From: Myxococcales bacterium
Lineage (GTDB): Bacteria; Myxococcota; Myxococcia; Myxococcales; Myxococcaceae
DNA: 35,667 nucleotides
Assembly: GCA_003153055.1 (NCBI GenBank)
Contig: PMBV01000113.1
Span: 1-35,667 of the forward strand
Direction of reading: 5' to 3'
The notes beneath the pieces are model-generated. The model did no database searches. It was not told the DNA's origin and was given only the letters and a program-made list of their open reading frames with translations. Positions 21,649-30,841 of this stretch are shown here, one piece after another; the stretch's first letter is position 1, and each line of letters begins with the position of its first letter. The translations under genes were made by a program, and so were the position numbers.

Positions 21649-24600
21649 GTGCGCGTACTGATTCAGCACGTCAGCCGGTACCGGTACCCCCGAGCGGCGC
21701 TGTTAGGCCCCCATTTGTTGAGGTTGAAGCCAGCGGCTCATGCTCGGGCCCGGGTCGAGACGTACAACCTCTTGGTCACCGCGGCCGAGCTGCGGTGGCA
21801 GCAAGACCCCGCGGGGAACTTCGTCGCCCGGGCGACCTGGCCCAACCGTCGGGTGTCGGAGCTCGAGGTCTCGGTCGAGATGGCGGTCGACATCCGCCCG
21901 GTGAACCCCTTCGACTTCACGCTCGATCACACCGCCGAGTCGGTGCCGCTCGACTACGGCACGCAGCGCAAGGAGCTCGAGCCCTACACCCGGGTCGATG
22001 ACGTCGGCCTCACCCTGGGCCCCAAGGCGAAGGAGTTCCTCAAAGGGCTGCCGACCTCGGGCCCCAGCGTGAGCCTGCTGGTCGAGCTCAACCGGCGGGT
22101 GAAAGACGCCGTCCGCTACATCATTCGCGAGGAGGCCGGCATCTGGACGCCGGAGGAGACCCTCACCCAGGGCCGAGGGAGCTGCCGTGACTCGGCGGTG
22201 CTGCTCATGGCCGTGCTGCGCTCCCGGGGCCTGGCGGCGCGGTTCGTCTCGGGCTACCTCGTGCAGCTCACCGACGAGGGCATGATTCCCGACGAGCCCA
22301 AGGGCGTCTCGCGTGACGTCGTCGACCTTCACGCGTGGGCCGAAGTCTTCTTGCCCGGCGCCGGGTGGGTGGGCCTCGACGCCACCAGTGGCCTGTTCTG
22401 TGGCGAGGGGCACATTCCCCTGGCCTGCACGGCCCAGCCACACCTGGCCGCGCCCATCGACGGCACCACCGACGAGCTGGCCCGCGAGATCAGCTTTTCG
22501 ATGCGCGTCGGCCGCCTGGGTCATGAGGTGCGCCCAACCTCGCCCTTCACCGAGGCCGTATGGAGCGAGCTCAAGGCCGCCGGCGCCGCCACCGACGCGA
22601 AGCTCGAGGGCCTGGGTATCTCGCTCACCATGGGCGGCGAGCCCACCTTCAACTCCCGGCTCCACGATCAACGCCCAGAATGGAACGGCGAAGCCCTGGG
22701 GCCCACCAAGTGGCAGCAGGGCTGTGTATTGGCGAAGGAGCTCCAGCATCGCCTGTGCCCCGGCGGCCTGGTGCTGCTGCGGCAGGGCAAGCGCTACCCT
22801 GGCGAGAGCCTCCCCCGCTGGGCCCTCGAGCTCATCGGCCACCAGGACGGCCGCGTCCTCTGGCAGAGCAAGAAGGAACCCTGGGTCGACGCCCCCGGCG
22901 TTCCCACTGCCCAGGATGCGCGGCTGGCGGGCAAAGCCAAGGAGTTGGCTCATTCGCTGGCCGCGAGGCTGGGCATCGACGGGCACGTGCACCCCGCCTA
23001 CGAGGACTCCTGGCGCTTTCTCCAGGAGGAGGCCGCGCTCCCCGTCGATCTCGACCCGCTGACCGCCGGCCTGGGCGACCCTGAAGAGCGGCGCCGCCTC
23101 GCCCGCGTGCTGGGCCGTGGGCTCGAGACGGAGGCTGCCTTCGTGCTGCCCCTCGAGGCCTCGGGCAAGGGCTGGAAGAGCGAACAGTGGACCTTTCGTC
23201 GAGGGCACCTCTTCCTGCTCCCCGGCGACTCGCCGGTGGGCTTGAGGCTTCCCCTGGCGGCGTTGGGAGGGCCCCCCGTCGTCGCCGTCGCCGAGGCGCC
23301 CATCGAGCCGCCCGACCCTCGTGGGCCGGCCGCCGCCGCCCGGGCCCGGGAGCAGAAGGGCCTGCGCCTGATGAAGCTGGTGAAAGAAGGCACGCTCTCC
23401 CAGGCCATCGCCGAGCAGCTGTTGCCGAAGGAGCCGCACCTCGAGCGGTCTCCGGCCTTCGCGGTGCGCACCGCGCTGTGTGTCGAACCTCGAGGCGGCG
23501 TGCTCTACGTCTTCCTCCCTCCGCTGCCCTCGGCGGCCGACTTCCTCGCCCTCGTCGAGGCCGTCGAATCGGTGCGCAGAGACTTCGACACCCCCATCAT
23601 GCTCGAGGGCTACCCACCGCCGGCCGATCCCTCGCTCAAGCGCCTGTCGGTGACCCCCGACCCCGGCGTCCTCGAGGTGAACGTTCCTCCGACGGCCGGC
23701 TTCGCTGAGTACGCCGAGCTGGCCGACACGGTGTTCGACGCCGCGCTCCACTCTGGGCTCCACTCCGAGAAGTACCTCCTCGACGGGCGCATGGCCGGCA
23801 GCGGGGGAGGCCACCACCTCACCGTCGGCGGCCCGACGCCTCGCGAGAGCCCCTGGCTCACCGACCCCCGGGTGCTCGCCAGCTTCATCACCTTCGCTCA
23901 GCACCACCCCTCGCTGGCGTACCTCTTCAGCGGGCTCTTCGTGGGGCCCACCAGCCAGGCGCCTCGGCTCGACGAGGCTCGTCACGACTCCCTCTACGAG
24001 ATGGAGATCGCCCTCGAGCACGCCTTCGCCCAAGACCCCAAGAAGGGGCCGGTGCCGCCCTGGCTGTCTGACACGCTGTTCCGCCACCTGCTGGCGGACC
24101 TCACCGGCAACACCCACCGCGCCGAAATCTCCATCGACAAGCTGTTCGACTGGCGCTCCGCACAGGGCCGGCAAGGGTTGGTCGAGCTGCGGGCCTTCGA
24201 GATGCCGCCGCACCCCAAGATGATGGTGGCCCAGGCTCAGCTCGTGCGTGGGCTGGTCGCCGCCCTGGCCGAGCAGCCCTACCGGGCGCCGCTGGTGCGC
24301 TGGGGCCAGGCGCTGCACGATCGCTTCCTCTTGCCCACCTGGCTGTGGCGCGACTTCGAAGACGTGCTCGCGTTCCTCGAGGCCCGAGGGCTCAAGCACC
24401 CGGCCGAGGCCTACCGCGCCTTCCTCGAGCTGCGCTGCCCGGTCGCCGGACAACTCGTGGCCGGTGACGTGCTGGTGGAGATCCGCAACGCCCTCGAGCC
24501 CTGGAACGTGCTGGCCGAGGAGCCGACCGCTCAAGGCACGGCCCGGTACGTCGACTCGTCAGTGGAGCGCATCGAGGTCAGGGTGGAGGGCCTCGTTCCC

Positions 24601-25014
24601 GGCCGCCACGAGATCCTCGTCAACGGCTGTCACCTGCCGCTCAAGGCCACCGGCCGAGCGGGGGAGGGCGCCGCGGGCATTCGCTTCCGCGCCTGGGCTC
24701 CGGCCCACAGTCTCCACGCTCACCTGGGCATTCACCACCCGGTGCGCCTCGACGTGCTCGACCGCTGGGCCAACCGCTCGCTGGGCGCCTGCGCCTACCA
24801 CGTGTGGCACCCCGAGGGCCGGGCCTTCGACACGCCTCCCTTGACGCGCTTCGAGGCCAGCGCCCGCCGGGCCCAGCGCTTCACCATCGAGGGGGCGGCG
24901 AGCTGGCCCGTGCTCCCCCGCGCCACCCGCGCCCTCGACGACACGCCGTGGACGTTCGATCTCCGGCGCCTCCCCATCGACCACCCGGTCCCCGAGGAGG
25001 GCTCGCTCGAGTGA
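21649..25014 (+). CDS. Transglutaminase-like protease fused to DUF2126 (amidoligase-related)
   Basis: 1121 residues from GTG 21649. Residues ~1-250 are a bacterial transglutaminase N domain and core with a full triad: Cys179 (QGRGSCRDSAVLL), His228 (VVDLHAWAEVFLP), Asp244 (GLDATSG). DUF2126 fills ~320-1120, starting ISLTMGGEPTF (about 324-334) and including EVNVPPT (~676) and GSGGGHHLTVGGPTP (~716-730). DUF2126 has been linked to glutamine-synthetase-like carboxylate-amine ligases in comparative work on amidoligases. The TGA overlaps the next gene's GTG. With the following ATP-grasp and alpha-E genes it should make, trim or attach a peptide or amide product; the product is unknown. Confidence 0.88.
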   Translation: MRVLIQHVSRYRYPRAALLGPHLLRLKPAAHARARVETYNLLVTAAELRWQQDPAGNFVARATWPNRRVSELEVSVEMAVDIRPVNPFDFTLDHTAESVPLDYGTQRKELEPYTRVDDVGLTLGPKAKEFLKGLPTSGPSVSLLVELNRRVKDAVRYIIREEAGIWTPEETLTQGRGSCRDSAVLLMAVLRSRGLAARFVSGYLVQLTDEGMIPDEPKGVSRDVVDLHAWAEVFLPGAGWVGLDATSGLFCGEGHIPLACTAQPHLAAPIDGTTDELAREISFSMRVGRLGHEVRPTSPFTEAVWSELKAAGAATDAKLEGLGISLTMGGEPTFNSRLHDQRPEWNGEALGPTKWQQGCVLAKELQHRLCPGGLVLLRQGKRYPGESLPRWALELIGHQDGRVLWQSKKEPWVDAPGVPTAQDARLAGKAKELAHSLAARLGIDGHVHPAYEDSWRFLQEEAALPVDLDPLTAGLGDPEERRRLARVLGRGLETEAAFVLPLEASGKGWKSEQWTFRRGHLFLLPGDSPVGLRLPLAALGGPPVVAVAEAPIEPPDPRGPAAAARAREQKGLRLMKLVKEGTLSQAIAEQLLPKEPHLERSPAFAVRTALCVEPRGGVLYVFLPPLPSAADFLALVEAVESVRRDFDTPIMLEGYPPPADPSLKRLSVTPDPGVLEVNVPPTAGFAEYAELADTVFDAALHSGLHSEKYLLDGRMAGSGGGHHLTVGGPTPRESPWLTDPRVLASFITFAQHHPSLAYLFSGLFVGPTSQAPRLDEARHDSLYEMEIALEHAFAQDPKKGPVPPWLSDTLFRHLLADLTGNTHRAEISIDKLFDWRSAQGRQGLVELRAFEMPPHPKMMVAQAQLVRGLVAALAEQPYRAPLVRWGQALHDRFLLPTWLWRDFEDVLAFLEARGLKHPAEAYRAFLELRCPVAGQLVAGDVLVEIRNALEPWNVLAEEPTAQGTARYVDSSVERIEVRVEGLVPGRHEILVNGCHLPLKATGRAGEGAAGIRFRAWAPAHSLHAHLGIHHPVRLDVLDRWANRSLGACAYHVWHPEGRAFDTPPLTRFEASARRAQRFTIEGAASWPVLPRATRALDDTPWTFDLRRLPIDHPVPEEGSLE

Positions 25015-26456
25015 GCCTCTTCGACGGCTACCACGGGCTCACCGGCACGTGGGACGAGTGGTTCGACGGCGCCGGCCACCCCCGTGCTGAGCTGGCCCAG
25101 GTGGTCCCCGCGTTCTCTTCGCGCTCGGCGGTGGAGTTCGCCCGGGCTCACCACCTGGCCGAGCTCTCCCTGATGAACCAGGGGGTGACGTTCTCGGTGT
25201 ACAAGGATCAACGAGGCACCGAGAAGGTCTTCCCCTTCTGCCTGCTCCCTCGCCTCGTCTCGGCGGCCGACTGGGCCAAGCTCGAGCGGGGCCTCAAGCA
25301 GCGGCTCCTCGCCCTCTCGCACTTCCTCGACGACGTCTACGGGCCCCAGGCCATCTTGAAGGCGGGCCGCATTCCCAAGGAGCTGGTGCTGGGGGCCAAG
25401 CACTACCTGCCATCGCTCCACGGCATTCGGCCGGCCGGCGGGGTTCGCATTCACGTCAGCGGCATCGATCTCGTGCGCGATCCCGACGGGGTGTTCCGGG
25501 TGCTCGAAGACAACCTCCGCACGCCCAGCGGCGTCAGCTACGTGCTCGAGAATCGCCTGGTGACCAAACGGGTGATGCCCCGCGCCCTCGACGCCCGGGT
25601 GCAGCGCGTCGACGACTACCCGGCCCGGCTCGCCCAGACGCTCCGCTCGGTGTCGCCCGTCGACCCCATGGAGTCGACGGTGGTGGTGCTCACCCCCGGC
25701 CCGTACAACTCGGCCTACTTCGAGCACAGCTTCCTCGCCCGCACCATGGGTCTCGAGCTGGTCGAGGCGCCCGACCTCTACGTCAGCGAGGATCGAGTGT
25801 GGCTGCGCACCACCCTGGGCCCCCGGCAGGTGCACGTCATCTACCGGCGCACCGACGAGGCGTTTCTCGACCCGCTGGTGTTCCGCAAAGACAGCCTCCT
25901 CGGGGTGCCCGGGCTGATGAGTGTCTGGGCCAAGGGCAACGTCACCCTGGCCAACGCGCCGGGGAATGGCGTGGCCGACGACAAGGCCGTGTACGCCTTC
26001 GTGCCCGAGATGATTCGCTTCTACCTGGGCGAGACGCCCGCGCTCGAGCAGGTGCCCACCTGGCTGTGCTTCCGCGAAGATGATCGCCGCTTCGTCCTCG
26101 AGCACCTCGACGAGCTGGTGGTGAAGGCCGTCGACGAGGCCGGGGGCTACGGCATGCTCATGGGCCCCCAGTCGACCCAGGCCGAGCGCGCCGAGTTCAG
26201 GGCTCGCATCGAGGCCGACCCTCGTCGGTACATCGCCCAAAGGCGCATCGAGCTGTCGAGCTGCCCCACCTGGGACGAGGGCAGCCAGAGCGTCGTGCCC
26301 CGACGGGTCGACCTGAGGCCCTATTCGCTCTTCAGCCCCTCGGGGCCATGGGTGCTGCCCGGAGGCCTCACCCGGGTCGCGCTGGTGGAGGGCTCGTACG
26401 TCGTCAACTCGAGCCAGGGTGGCGGCTCGAAGGACACCTGGGTGCTCAAGCCATGA
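25011..26456 (+). CDS. Circularly permuted ATP-grasp type 2 protein (DUF404/DUF407)
   Basis: 481 residues; GTG 25011 overlaps the previous stop as GTGA. Recognised by its characteristic order: FDGYHGLTGTWDEWFDGAG, KVFPFCLLPRLVSAADWAKL, YGPQAILKAGRIPKELV, FRVLEDNLRTPSGVSYVLEN, then VVVLTPGPYNSAYFEHSFLA, DLYVSEDRVWLRT, and the C-terminal VKAVDEAGGYGMLMGPQST and SQGGGSKDTWVL. These proteins couple ATP hydrolysis to forming amide or peptide bonds. An earlier in-frame start at 24804 would lie in the preceding gene and is rejected. Its ATGA overlap with the alpha-E gene (26453-26456) shows tight coupling; the two proteins almost always occur together. Confidence 0.9.
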   Translation: MSLFDGYHGLTGTWDEWFDGAGHPRAELAQVVPAFSSRSAVEFARAHHLAELSLMNQGVTFSVYKDQRGTEKVFPFCLLPRLVSAADWAKLERGLKQRLLALSHFLDDVYGPQAILKAGRIPKELVLGAKHYLPSLHGIRPAGGVRIHVSGIDLVRDPDGVFRVLEDNLRTPSGVSYVLENRLVTKRVMPRALDARVQRVDDYPARLAQTLRSVSPVDPMESTVVVLTPGPYNSAYFEHSFLARTMGLELVEAPDLYVSEDRVWLRTTLGPRQVHVIYRRTDEAFLDPLVFRKDSLLGVPGLMSVWAKGNVTLANAPGNGVADDKAVYAFVPEMIRFYLGETPALEQVPTWLCFREDDRRFVLEHLDELVVKAVDEAGGYGMLMGPQSTQAERAEFRARIEADPRRYIAQRRIELSSCPTWDEGSQSVVPRRVDLRPYSLFSPSGPWVLPGGLTRVALVEGSYVVNSSQGGGSKDTWVLKP

Positions 26457-27445
26457 TCTCTCGAGTGGCCGATCACTGCTTCTGGTTTGGCCGGTACCTG
26501 GAGCGGGCCGAGAGCACCGCGCGGCTCCTCCAGGTTGCATCGGGGCTGGCCCTCGACGCCGAGCTCACCCCGCTCCAAGTCTGGCAGCCGGTGGTCATCA
26601 TCGCTGGCGAGCAAGGCCGGTTCCCCGAGCTGCACGGAGAAGAGACCATGGCCAGGGCCGAGGTGGTGCAGCGCTACCTCACCTTCGAAGATCGCGTGCC
26701 GGTGAGCCTGCTGCGCTCGGTGGCGGCCGCGCGAGAGAACGCCCGTTCGATGCGCGAGGTGATTCCCCTCGAGGCGTGGGAGACCCTGAACGAGCTGTAC
26801 CTCTTCTTGAACGGCCCGCTGGCGAAGACCGAGTTCGAGGACAACCCCGACGGCTTCTGGCGGCGCATTCGCCGTGACGTGCAGCTCTGCGTCGGCCTGG
26901 TGCGCACCTCGATGCTGCAGGATCTCCCCCTGTACTTCATCTCGCTGGGGCTCCAGCTCGAGCGGGTGGGGCAGACGGCCCGCGTCGTCGACGTGCACCA
27001 CCACGCCTTCACCAGCACGGTGGATCCGAAAGACGGCGCCGAGGCGGTGGTGCAGATCTCCCTCTGGTTGTCGCTCCTGCGCACCTGCCACGGGTACGAG
27101 GCCTTCATGAAGAGCCATCGGGGGGCGGTGACGCCTCAGACGGTGGCCTCGTTCCTCATCTTCGAGGCCCGCTTCCCCCACGCCGTGCGCCACGCGCTGG
27201 GCCAGGCCCGAGAGCTGGTGCTCGACGTGCACCCGGCCAGCGCCCGGGGGAGCCAGACCCTCTCTCACATCGCCGCGCTGGAGGCCTTCCTGGTGGAGCG
27301 AATGCAGGCGAACCACCTGAGCCCGACGGTGGTTCACGAGGTGCTCACCCGGGTGGTCGACGAGGTCCATAGCATCTGCGACTTGGTTCAGTCGGAGATC
27401 ATCAACGCCTCACCACACCCCCTCAGCCAGAGGCAAGTCAGCTAG
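26453..27445 (+). CDS. Alpha-E domain protein (DUF403)
   Basis: 330 residues, all-helical, starting MISRVADHCFWFGRYLERAE followed by STARLLQ, the hallmark of the alpha-E family. Later conserved parts: SLLRSVAAARENARSMREVI, WETLNELYLFLNG, YFISLGLQLERVGQTARVVD. It has no known catalytic site and is thought to work with the circularly permuted ATP-grasp protein, whose stop codon overlaps this ATG. It ends 13 bp before the glutaminase-transglutaminase fusion gene, so all four genes form one operon. Confidence 0.9.
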   Translation: MISRVADHCFWFGRYLERAESTARLLQVASGLALDAELTPLQVWQPVVIIAGEQGRFPELHGEETMARAEVVQRYLTFEDRVPVSLLRSVAAARENARSMREVIPLEAWETLNELYLFLNGPLAKTEFEDNPDGFWRRIRRDVQLCVGLVRTSMLQDLPLYFISLGLQLERVGQTARVVDVHHHAFTSTVDPKDGAEAVVQISLWLSLLRTCHGYEAFMKSHRGAVTPQTVASFLIFEARFPHAVRHALGQARELVLDVHPASARGSQTLSHIAALEAFLVERMQANHLSPTVVHEVLTRVVDEVHSICDLVQSEIINASPHPLSQRQVS

Positions 27446-27458
27446 CTTCGCTTGAACG

Positions 27459-29279
27459 ATGCCGAATCTCCTCGCGATGTCCTTCGAGGGGCCGGTGACT
27501 CCGGCCTTCGATCTCCACTGCCTCGAACCTGGTCGCAAGCTGCCCGACGGCTGGGGCATCGGCTCCTACCCTGGCGGTGAGCCGGTAGCCTCGGTGCTCA
27601 AAGAGGCGGCGCCGGCCCACGACTCCATTCGCGGCACCCTGGTCTCGACCTGGGAGCGACTGGAGTCCTCCGTCTTCGTGGTGCACATTCGTACCGCGAC
27701 CTGGGGCGCCCTGACCGAGGCGAACACCCAGCCGTTTCACCGGCCGTGGGCCCGCCGCGACTGGCTCATGGGGCACTCGGGGAGCCTCGAGAAGAAGCTC
27801 GATCTCCATGCTCAGTTCGAGCCGGTGGGCTCGACCGACTCGGAGCAGGTCTTCTGCGCGCTGCTGGCCCGGTTCGCTGATCGCGACTGGCGCACCATCG
27901 GTGAGGCCCCCCCCGAGGTGCTCCTGGGCTGGTTCCACGAGCTCAACCGCCTGGGCTGCCTCACCGCCGCGCTCTCCGACGGCACCGACCTCGTCGTCTA
28001 CGCTGATCGCAAGGGCCAGGCGCCGGTCTACGTCACCGAGATCTTCCCTCCCCACGGGACGTTGGCCTTCGGAGACAAGGACCTGAGTGTCGACCTGAGC
28101 CGCCGAGGCATCCACAGCCGCAAGGGCATCTTGGTGTGCACCGAGTCGCTGATGGCGAAGTCGGGCTCCACCCAAGACTGGCGTCGCCTCTCCAACGGGC
28201 ACCTCCTGGTGCTGCGCGAAGGCGCGGTGGTGGCCGAGGCACGGCCCGATGGCTCGGCGCCGGTGTCACGCGGGAGCCCAGCCGCTGACGAGACGCCACG
28301 GGGAGCGCCTCCGGCCGACGTCGTCATCACCGAGGCCGACACCAACCCCACGCAGCGCGTCTTCGTGGCCCGAGCCAAACCTCGCCACGCCATCGCCAAG
28401 GGCGAGCCGCGCCGGTACGACGTCACCCACCGCACCGTCTACCGGTACCAGAAGGCCGTCGAGCGCAGCGTGCACCTGTTCCGGCTGGTTCCCATTCACG
28501 ATCGACTTCAGCGGGTGCGTGACTTCGGGCTCACCGTGTCGGTCGACGGTCAGTCGCGAGACTTCGAGGACGTCTTCGGCAACCGGGTGCGCCGGGTGAT
28601 GCTCGACACGGCCTTCACCGAGCTGGCCATCGAAGCCCGTTCCGACGTCGAGCTCCTCGACATGGACCCGCTCGAATTCCGGCCGCCACGGGTGCGCTCC
28701 ACCATTCCCCTGGTGTGGATGCCGTGGCAGCGACAGGTGCTGCAGCCGTTCCTCCTGCCTCCCGAGTTGCCCGAGAGCGAGCTCATCGAGCTCACCGAGT
28801 ACGCCATGAGCTTCGCTCGGCGAAACGATTTCGAACTCCTCGACACCTTGCAAGACCTCAACGCCACCATCTTCACCGAGTACCAGTACCGGCAAGGCGC
28901 CACCAACCTCCACACCTCGGCCTTCGACGTGTACGTGAATCGGCGCGGCGTCTGCCAAGACTTCGCCAACCTCTTCATCTGCCTCGCCCGGCTGCTCGGC
29001 GTGCCGGCCCGCTATGTCTGTGGGTACCTCTTCACCGGGCCCCAGGCGAGCAACGCCCGCATGGCCGAGGCGTCTCACGCGTGGGTTCAGGTGTACTTGC
29101 CCGAGGTCGGCTGGAAGGGCTTCGACCCCACCAACGGCCTGCTCACCCAGACCGAGCACGTGCGCGTCGCGGTGGGCCGCAGCTACATGGACGCCACGCC
29201 GACGTCGGGCACCATCTACGTCGGCGGGGGGCCCGAGACGCTCCAGGTCGAGGTGCACGTGGTCCCGAAGCCGGGCTGA
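27459..29279 (+). CDS. Class II glutaminase-like domain (no Cys2) fused to transglutaminase
   Basis: 606 residues in two domains. Residues 1-~255 follow the class II glutamine amidotransferase (YafJ-type) plan: LLAMSFEG, HIRTATWG (76-83), NTQPF (89-93), GHSGSL (105-110), GSTDSEQVF. The catalytic N-terminal Cys2 of that family is replaced by Pro (MPNLLAMS where active members have MC.LL.MS), so amidohydrolase activity should be lost. After a linker, ~318-606 form a transglutaminase-like protein beginning RRYDVTHRTVYRYQKAV, with triad Cys499 (RRGVCQDFANLF), His540 (ASHAWVQVYLP) and Asp556 (GFDPTNG). It closes the amidoligase-type operon. The first half may serve as a binding or scaffold domain. 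No clear ribosome-binding site at 27459, yet no better start exists. Confidence 0.85.
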   Translation: MPNLLAMSFEGPVTPAFDLHCLEPGRKLPDGWGIGSYPGGEPVASVLKEAAPAHDSIRGTLVSTWERLESSVFVVHIRTATWGALTEANTQPFHRPWARRDWLMGHSGSLEKKLDLHAQFEPVGSTDSEQVFCALLARFADRDWRTIGEAPPEVLLGWFHELNRLGCLTAALSDGTDLVVYADRKGQAPVYVTEIFPPHGTLAFGDKDLSVDLSRRGIHSRKGILVCTESLMAKSGSTQDWRRLSNGHLLVLREGAVVAEARPDGSAPVSRGSPAADETPRGAPPADVVITEADTNPTQRVFVARAKPRHAIAKGEPRRYDVTHRTVYRYQKAVERSVHLFRLVPIHDRLQRVRDFGLTVSVDGQSRDFEDVFGNRVRRVMLDTAFTELAIEARSDVELLDMDPLEFRPPRVRSTIPLVWMPWQRQVLQPFLLPPELPESELIELTEYAMSFARRNDFELLDTLQDLNATIFTEYQYRQGATNLHTSAFDVYVNRRGVCQDFANLFICLARLLGVPARYVCGYLFTGPQASNARMAEASHAWVQVYLPEVGWKGFDPTNGLLTQTEHVRVAVGRSYMDATPTSGTIYVGGGPETLQVEVHVVPKPG

Positions 29280-29409
29280 CCAACGAACCCGTGGTCATGA
29301 AACCCGTTGCACGCGTCTGACTTTCTGCCAGAACCACGCCGTTGGCTCCTGGGGGCTTCGGTCGAGGTCTCACCACCACCATTCAACGATGTGCATATTC
29401 GAGAGGGCA

Positions 29410-29913
29410 ATGATGCGACTCATCAAGTGGGCAGTCCTGGTTGTGGCAGTTGCGGTCGCGGGCTGTGACGACTCCGCCAAGAAGGCCGAGGAGGCGAAGA
29501 AGGCCGCCGAGGCACAGGCGAAGGTGCTCGCGGAGAAGGCCAAGGAGGCCGAGAAGATCAAGGCCGAGGCAGAGGCCAAGGCCAAGGAGGAGGCCAAGAA
29601 GATCGTCGACGCGGCCAAGACTGAGCTGTCGAAGAAGATCGCCGATGCCGTGGCTGAGATGGACGGCAAGGTCGCCTCGCTCAAGGAGAAGGGCGCCAAG
29701 CTGCCCAAGGCTGCCAAGGCCAAGGCCGAGGCTGCGCTCAAGGCGTATGACGAGGCCAAGGCCTCCGTCGAGGGCCTCAAGGCTCAGGTCGAGGCCGCGG
29801 CTGACTCGGCCGGTTTGACCGACCTCACCGCCAAGGTCACCGAGGCGCTCGACGCCGTCGGCAAGGCCTTCGCCGGGGTCGAGGCTGCCTTCCCGGGCGG
29901 CAAGAAGAAGTAA
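29410..29913 (+). CDS. Coiled-coil lipoprotein, Lys/Ala/Glu-rich
   Basis: 167 residues. ATGATG start at 29410 with GAGAGGG just upstream. Lipobox VAGC (Cys19) after a hydrophobic signal. The mature protein is almost wholly Lys, Ala and Glu in heptad-like order (KKAEEAKKAAEAQAKVLAEK, KAEAEAKAKEEAKKIVDAAK), predicted as a long amphipathic helix or coiled coil, and ends GGKKK. This resembles apolipoprotein-like or Lpp-type structural lipoproteins. Low-complexity composition makes homology hard to judge. It stands between the amidoligase operon and the murein-recycling genes with its own 130-bp upstream gap. Confidence 0.75.
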   Translation: MMRLIKWAVLVVAVAVAGCDDSAKKAEEAKKAAEAQAKVLAEKAKEAEKIKAEAEAKAKEEAKKIVDAAKTELSKKIADAVAEMDGKVASLKEKGAKLPKAAKAKAEAALKAYDEAKASVEGLKAQVEAAADSAGLTDLTAKVTEALDAVGKAFAGVEAAFPGGKKK

Positions 29914-29956
29914 GTCGTCTTCGACGGGCGCCGGTCTTCGAGGGTAGAACCAGCTG

Positions 29957-30841
29957 GTGCGCTTCGCTCCAGCTCCTCCCCTCACCGCCGGCGACACCGT
30001 CGCGGTCGTCGCTCCCTCGGGGCCATTCGAGCGCGCCATCTTCGAGCGCGGCCTCGAACGGCTGTCGGCTCGCTACCGGGTCGAGCTGGGGGCGCACCTG
30101 TTCGATTCACGGCGGTACCTCGCTGGCGACGACGCTGCTCGCCGCGCGGATCTCCTCTGGGCCCTCGAGGCCCCTTCGGTGCGGGCGATCTTCGCCGCGC
30201 GAGGTGGGTACGGGCTGGCTCGGTTGCTGCCGGGCTTTCCCCCGCCCCGCAAAGTCCTGGTGGGGTTCTCCGACTTCACCGCCGCGCACCTCGCCGCGCA
30301 GGCCCACGGGCTTCGTTCTCTCCACGCTCCCGTGGTGACGCAGCTGGGCAGCCAGCCGCTGTCGGTCGTGGCCCGGCTCTTTGACGCGCTCGAGGGTCGA
30401 CCGCTGGAGCCCCTCGCTGGGACCCGCACCGTCGTGCCTGGCACCGTGGAGGGTCCGCTGGTCGGTGGCAACCTGGCCATGCTGGCGAGCCTCGCCGGCA
30501 CTCCCTTTCTTCCTTCTTTCGATGGAGCGGTGGTGCTCCTGGAGGACGTGGGTGAGCGGCCCTATCGACTCGACCGCCTGTGGACTCAGCTGCGGCTGGC
30601 CGGCGTGCTGAAGGGCGTCGTCGGGGTGGTGCTGGGCGACTTCACTGGCTGTGAAGAGAAGGACGCGCCGTACACCAGCGCCGACGTGCTCGACGAGCTG
30701 GCGGGGGAGCTCGGCGTGCCCTGCGCGGCGGGCTTCCCCATTGGTCACGGCACCGTCAATCAGCCGGTTCCTCTCGGGGCCAAGGTGCGGCTCGAGGCCG
30801 ATGCACGGCGCGTCAGCTTCCTCGAAGGCGTCACCGCATGA
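29957..30841 (+). CDS. ldcA: LD-carboxypeptidase (S66 family, LdcA-like)
   Basis: 294 residues from GTG 29957. Cytoplasmic serine peptidase that removes the terminal D-Ala from murein tetrapeptides to give tripeptides for recycling. Family motifs: DTVAVVAPSGPF at the start, AARGGYGLARLLPG (81-94), nucleophile Ser105 in VGFSDFTA, Glu196 in VVLLEDVGERPYR, His264 in PIGHGTVNQPVPLG, giving a complete Ser-Glu-His set. Its last codons overlap the ATG of the serine hydrolase gene (30838-30841). With mpl 1.1 kb downstream it forms a murein tripeptide recycling set. LD-carboxypeptidases and microcin-immunity relatives (MccF) share this fold, but the mpl neighbourhood favours recycling. Confidence 0.85.
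   Translation: MRFAPAPPLTAGDTVAVVAPSGPFERAIFERGLERLSARYRVELGAHLFDSRRYLAGDDAARRADLLWALEAPSVRAIFAARGGYGLARLLPGFPPPRKVLVGFSDFTAAHLAAQAHGLRSLHAPVVTQLGSQPLSVVARLFDALEGRPLEPLAGTRTVVPGTVEGPLVGGNLAMLASLAGTPFLPSFDGAVVLLEDVGERPYRLDRLWTQLRLAGVLKGVVGVVLGDFTGCEEKDAPYTSADVLDELAGELGVPCAAGFPIGHGTVNQPVPLGAKVRLEADARRVSFLEGVTA

Noticed and set aside
21703..24534. 943-codon open frame on the minus strand
   Set aside because: It lies opposite the transglutaminase-DUF2126 gene. High GC at third codon positions removes stops from the antisense frame; the translation is His/Gly/Glu-rich with no domain.
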